DNA of 17,256 nt from contig JALOOK010000189.1 of the NCBI GenBank assembly GCA_025454445.1, positions 1 to 17,256 of the forward strand, given 5' to 3'. A program made the translations under genes and the position numbers. Each line of letters begins with the position of its first letter. The first letter of the stretch is position 1. Positions 15,329 to 17,256 of the stretch are shown here, piece after piece. The notes below the pieces were generated by a model. That model had not been told where the DNA came from, did no database searches, and saw only the letters and a program-made list of their open reading frames with translations. Source of the DNA: Oscillatoria sp. Prado101. Its GTDB lineage: Bacteria > Cyanobacteriota > Cyanobacteriia > Cyanobacteriales > Oscillatoriaceae.

Positions 15329-15725
15329 CTATTCTGCCCAGCTCTCAATATCCAGACCGTCTATGCTGCTGAATTCTCCGCTGTTGTTAGTAACAAGAGT
15401 GAGACTGCGGCTGAGGACTTCTGCGGCAATCAGCAGGTCATAACTGCCAATTGGCTGTCTCCGTCGCTCTAAGCCGGCACGAATATGGCCAAAATTTATC
15501 GCATCTTTTTGGGTAAAGCCGACCATCTCAAAGGGAGCGTAGAATGCTTTTAGGGTTTCGCGGTTGCGTGTGGGGTTGTGACTTTTAGCGGCACCGGATT
15601 CGAGTTCGGCAACTGTGATGATTGAAATGCCGATATCCGCCTGGGTGACTGCTTGAAAACCTCCCTATAAGGAGAGGGTTTTCTGTTTGATTATGCAGAT
15701 ACAGATTGTCGAGCTGAAATCTCAT
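15329..15725 (-). pseudogene. vapC: VapC-type PIN-domain toxin, decayed
   Basis: VapC toxins are PIN-domain ribonucleases held in check by VapB. The ATG at 15725 overlaps the end of the upstream antitoxin (ATGA). The start reads MRFQLD; after a 5-base deletion near 15707 (relative to the usual LLDTNI) the frame continues as ICICIIKQKT. An in-frame TAG follows at 15667-15665, then FQAVTQADIGISIITVAELE, further toxin sequence, RRRQPIGSYDLLIAAEVLSR, LTLVTNN and DIESWAE. The remaining length of about 132 codons is normal for the family. The intact C-terminal frame alone would begin at an internal ATG (15526) and lacks the first catalytic Asp, so it should not be active. Confidence 0.88.
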
Positions 15726-15965
15726 GGGAAGATGTCCTCTCGGTTGGGCGGGTTGGGTTGGGTTGCGAGCGATCGCTGAGAAAGTCAGGGGTGAAGCGGT
15801 CGAGATTATCCCACCAATCCGAGCCTCGGATCGCGCCCGGTTCTGGCGGCACCTTCCGCGTGGGCGATGGCGACTTTTGATGAAGCAGATGCAGTCCAAG
15901 GCTTGATCGATGAGTTCTTCGGGAAGGGTTTCGACTTCTTGGAGGATTTGCTCTCTGGCAGTCAT
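15722..15965 (-). pseudogene. vapB: VapB-type (DUF2281-like) antitoxin, frameshifted
   Basis: The N-terminus MTAREQILQEVETLPEELID followed by QALDCICFIKSRH is typical of the small cyanobacterial antitoxins encoded before vapC. Near 15850-15870 the frame changes; the expected tail is in another frame: VPPEPGAIRGSDWWDNLDRF, then TPDFLSDR. A second shift falls in a CCCAA-type tandem stretch (about 15738-15765), after which NREDIFP and a TGA overlapping the vapC ATG appear. Read without these shifts, the unbroken frame gives a 126-residue chimera that does not look like a real protein. Expected intact size is about 80 residues. Confidence 0.8.
15769..15776. other. HIP1 octamer
   Basis: GCGATCGC, the highly iterated palindrome of many cyanobacterial genomes, occurs here inside the vapB pseudogene. 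I noticed no other perfect copy in the window, so HIP1 is not dense here. Confidence 0.9.
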
Positions 15966-16139
15966 AATGGCAAGGGTTGTTTGAGGGAATAATTACTATT
16001 ATTGCTTCTCACATAATAGAGGATGTGTTGAGTAATTAGATTCATTTTTTCTAAGTGTTTATGAATGTTGAGGTGTTGCAGGGTTTTGAGAGAGTTTGTC
16101 AAGATTTATTGGGTTCGATCGCAGGATCTGGGAGAAGGG

Positions 16140-16170
16140 GCGAACGCACTTATGTATGAAGCGCGTTCGC
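16140..16170. repeat. GCGAACGC inverted repeat at the protease break point
   Basis: GCGAACGC (16140-16147) and GCGTTCGC (16163-16170) enclose 15 bases, with CGCGATC next to it. It begins where the S8 homology ends, so an insertion or a deletion at this palindrome may have removed the rest of the protease gene. Confidence 0.8.
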
Positions 16171-16370
16171 TCGCGATCACTCCCCTCACCGGCAGAAAGC
16201 AACGGATTGGCATCCCCATCCACGCGATCTTGTCCCAAAATAATCCGCGAATAGTCAATATCGGGATTATTCGCAGCAATGCCTGTGTCAATCACGCCCC
16301 CCAACGGCTGAGAAGCCTTAGCAAACTCTTACCCCACCGGCACAACCGGCTGGATTGCCGGTGCTGCAGA

Positions 16371-16580
16371 GCGCACAGCAATATTTTCCCAGCGCCTAAC
16401 CAACTCAACCGTAGCAGGACTCACCCGAACCGACTCGCCCTGACTCTTCAAACTTTCAGTAACACTTTCCAGCCTGTCAATCAAAGCCACACTCACCGGC
16501 TGAGCACCGACTGCTTGTGTTTGCTGATTCCTCAAACTTGCCGTCAGGTTTTCCAGACGAGAAACCAAATTTACCTTGAC
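16371..16580 (-). repeat. Three protein-level repeats in the protease N-terminal region
   Basis: Residues 78-94, 106-122 and 130-147 of the 16811-16329 frame align as VNLVSRLENLTASLR, VALIDRLESVTESLK and TVELVRRWENIA. The spacing is about 26 residues. They look like short amphipathic helices, perhaps from an ancestral tandem module. Confidence 0.6.
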
Positions 16581-16930
16581 AGTCTTGCCATTTTGTGATC
16601 TTGCACTCGCCGTCACCTGCTCCCGACTCTCAGTATTGAAAGTGCTGGCGGGAGTGGCTGGGGGTTGAGGCGCAGCACCGGCAGCCCCAAGACTAGCCGC
16701 CGGTGACGCCGAGGTAACGTGCACCTGAGGCGTTTGTGCCGGCGTCTCAACCGCAGCACCCGCCACAACCTTTGGTGCCGGTGGCACTTGTGGGGTGGAG
16801 TCAGTCGCCAAAGCCGGTGCGGAATCTGCAACTTTTGGGGTTCCCGATTGCAGATTGCCAATTGCATCCGAACTGAGAACCGCTGGTGCCGGTGGCGCGG
16901 GGAGTGGCGAGTTGCGCCCTTGCGGCTAAA

Positions 16931-17256
16931 GTTTCTACAACTTTCGGCATGTCAGCCGGCACGTTATTAAGAGTCTCGACAGCGACAACCTCAGGTGCCG
17001 GTGGCACTTCCGTGAAGCCTCTACAACTGCCGGCGCTGACGATTGCAGATTGACAATCGCATCCGAACCAGCCATCTCAGATGCCGGTGGCACTTCCGCA
17101 GAGTAGGCCGGCTCAGCTGAAGCCTCTAAAACTTCCGGCATGTCAACCGGCACGTTGTTAATAGTCTCGACAGCGACAACTGAGGCTGCCGGTGGCACTT
17201 CCGCAGAGTAGGCACAGCGAGTGCTGGTGCGGCTTCTAGAAAAACCGGCATGTCAA
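16931..17256 (-). repeat. Imperfect tandem duplication within the protease gene
   Basis: GGCATGTCA followed by ACCGGCACGTT..AGTCTCGACAGCGACAA occurs at 16946 and 17137 (period 191), and its start recurs at 17247. The copies differ by indels. One lacks 19 bp between CTTCCG and TGAAGCCTC (near 17011) that the other has at 17100-17118, enough to shift the frame. GATTGCAGATTG and GCATCCGAAC recur at 16847 and 17041 with about the same period. Confidence 0.85.

Larger units (their letters stand above)
16059..17256 (-). pseudogene. Subtilisin-like (S8) serine protease with repeat-rich N-terminal region, decayed and 5'-partial
   Basis: The gene enters from the right edge. From 17256 to 16812 an Ala/Pro/Val/Glu-rich region (VPPAxxVVAVETxNNVPxDM) changes frame at least three times, near 17210, 17010 and 16905. 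The next frame (16811-16332) holds LATDSTPQVPPAPKVV and then three related segments with a V-x(2-3)-L-[VI]-x-R-[LW]-E pattern (16580-16371). It ends in VPVG and a TAA at 16329-16331. In the same frame beyond the stop lies a clear S8 catalytic-Asp region: GGVIDTGIAANNPDIDYSR, then GQDRVDGDANPLLSAGEG. Homology stops at about 16179, exactly at an inverted repeat, before the expected HGTH catalytic His block; the last 120 bases encode unrelated residues. Secretion and function of the ancestor cannot be read because the start lies outside. Confidence 0.8.

Noticed and set aside
15585..15965. 126-residue - strand frame read as one protein
   Set aside because: Only the first 33 residues look like an antitoxin. 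The rest is out-of-frame reading of vapB and vapC.

Overview
The window looks like chromosomal DNA from a filamentous cyanobacterium of the Oscillatoriales type. This is inferred from an SLH-domain OprB-type porin, a Nat-type amino-acid ABC transporter, a Uma2-family gene, a vapBC pair, one HIP1 octamer (GCGATCGC) and many intergenic palindromes and short tandem repeats. I cannot name the genus. No tRNA, rRNA, CRISPR array or transposase gene was seen.

Layout. 125-988: nadC (NAD synthesis, + strand). 1251-2351: pstS (phosphate-binding lipoprotein, - strand), bracketed by two direct copies of a dispersed repeat of about 150 bp. 2934-4943: SLH/OprB porin (-). 5560-11651: a branched-chain/neutral amino-acid uptake cluster, all on -, transcribed in the order binding protein, livH, livM, livG, livF. 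The two permeases and two ATPases look intact. The binding-protein gene carries an internal deletion of roughly 80 bp that shifts the frame. Hairpin-rich repeats fill the gaps between livH and livM and between livG and livF. 11652-12430 has no gene but holds a GC-rich, possibly structured RNA candidate ending in a stem-loop with a T-run (+). 12431-13372: lipA (-). 13835-14413: a single-domain response regulator with a coiled-coil tail (+).

From about 14.4 kb to the right edge the window turns into a graveyard. It holds repeats, a Uma2 pseudogene, a decayed vapB-vapC pair, and a subtilisin-type (S8) protease gene with a stop codon, several frameshifts and an internally duplicated N-terminal region. 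The protease homology stops at an inverted repeat just before the expected catalytic His block.

The most unusual global signal is the 7-mer ACCGGCA/TGCCGGT. I count about 42 copies by eye, where about 2 are expected by chance, spread over genes and spacers like a HIP1-type highly iterated motif. The second is the dispersed repeat, whose copies carry a hairpin with compensatory base changes. I see no convincing new multi-gene system. The novelty candidates are the iterated 7-mer, the repeat families and the possible RNA near 12.2 kb.
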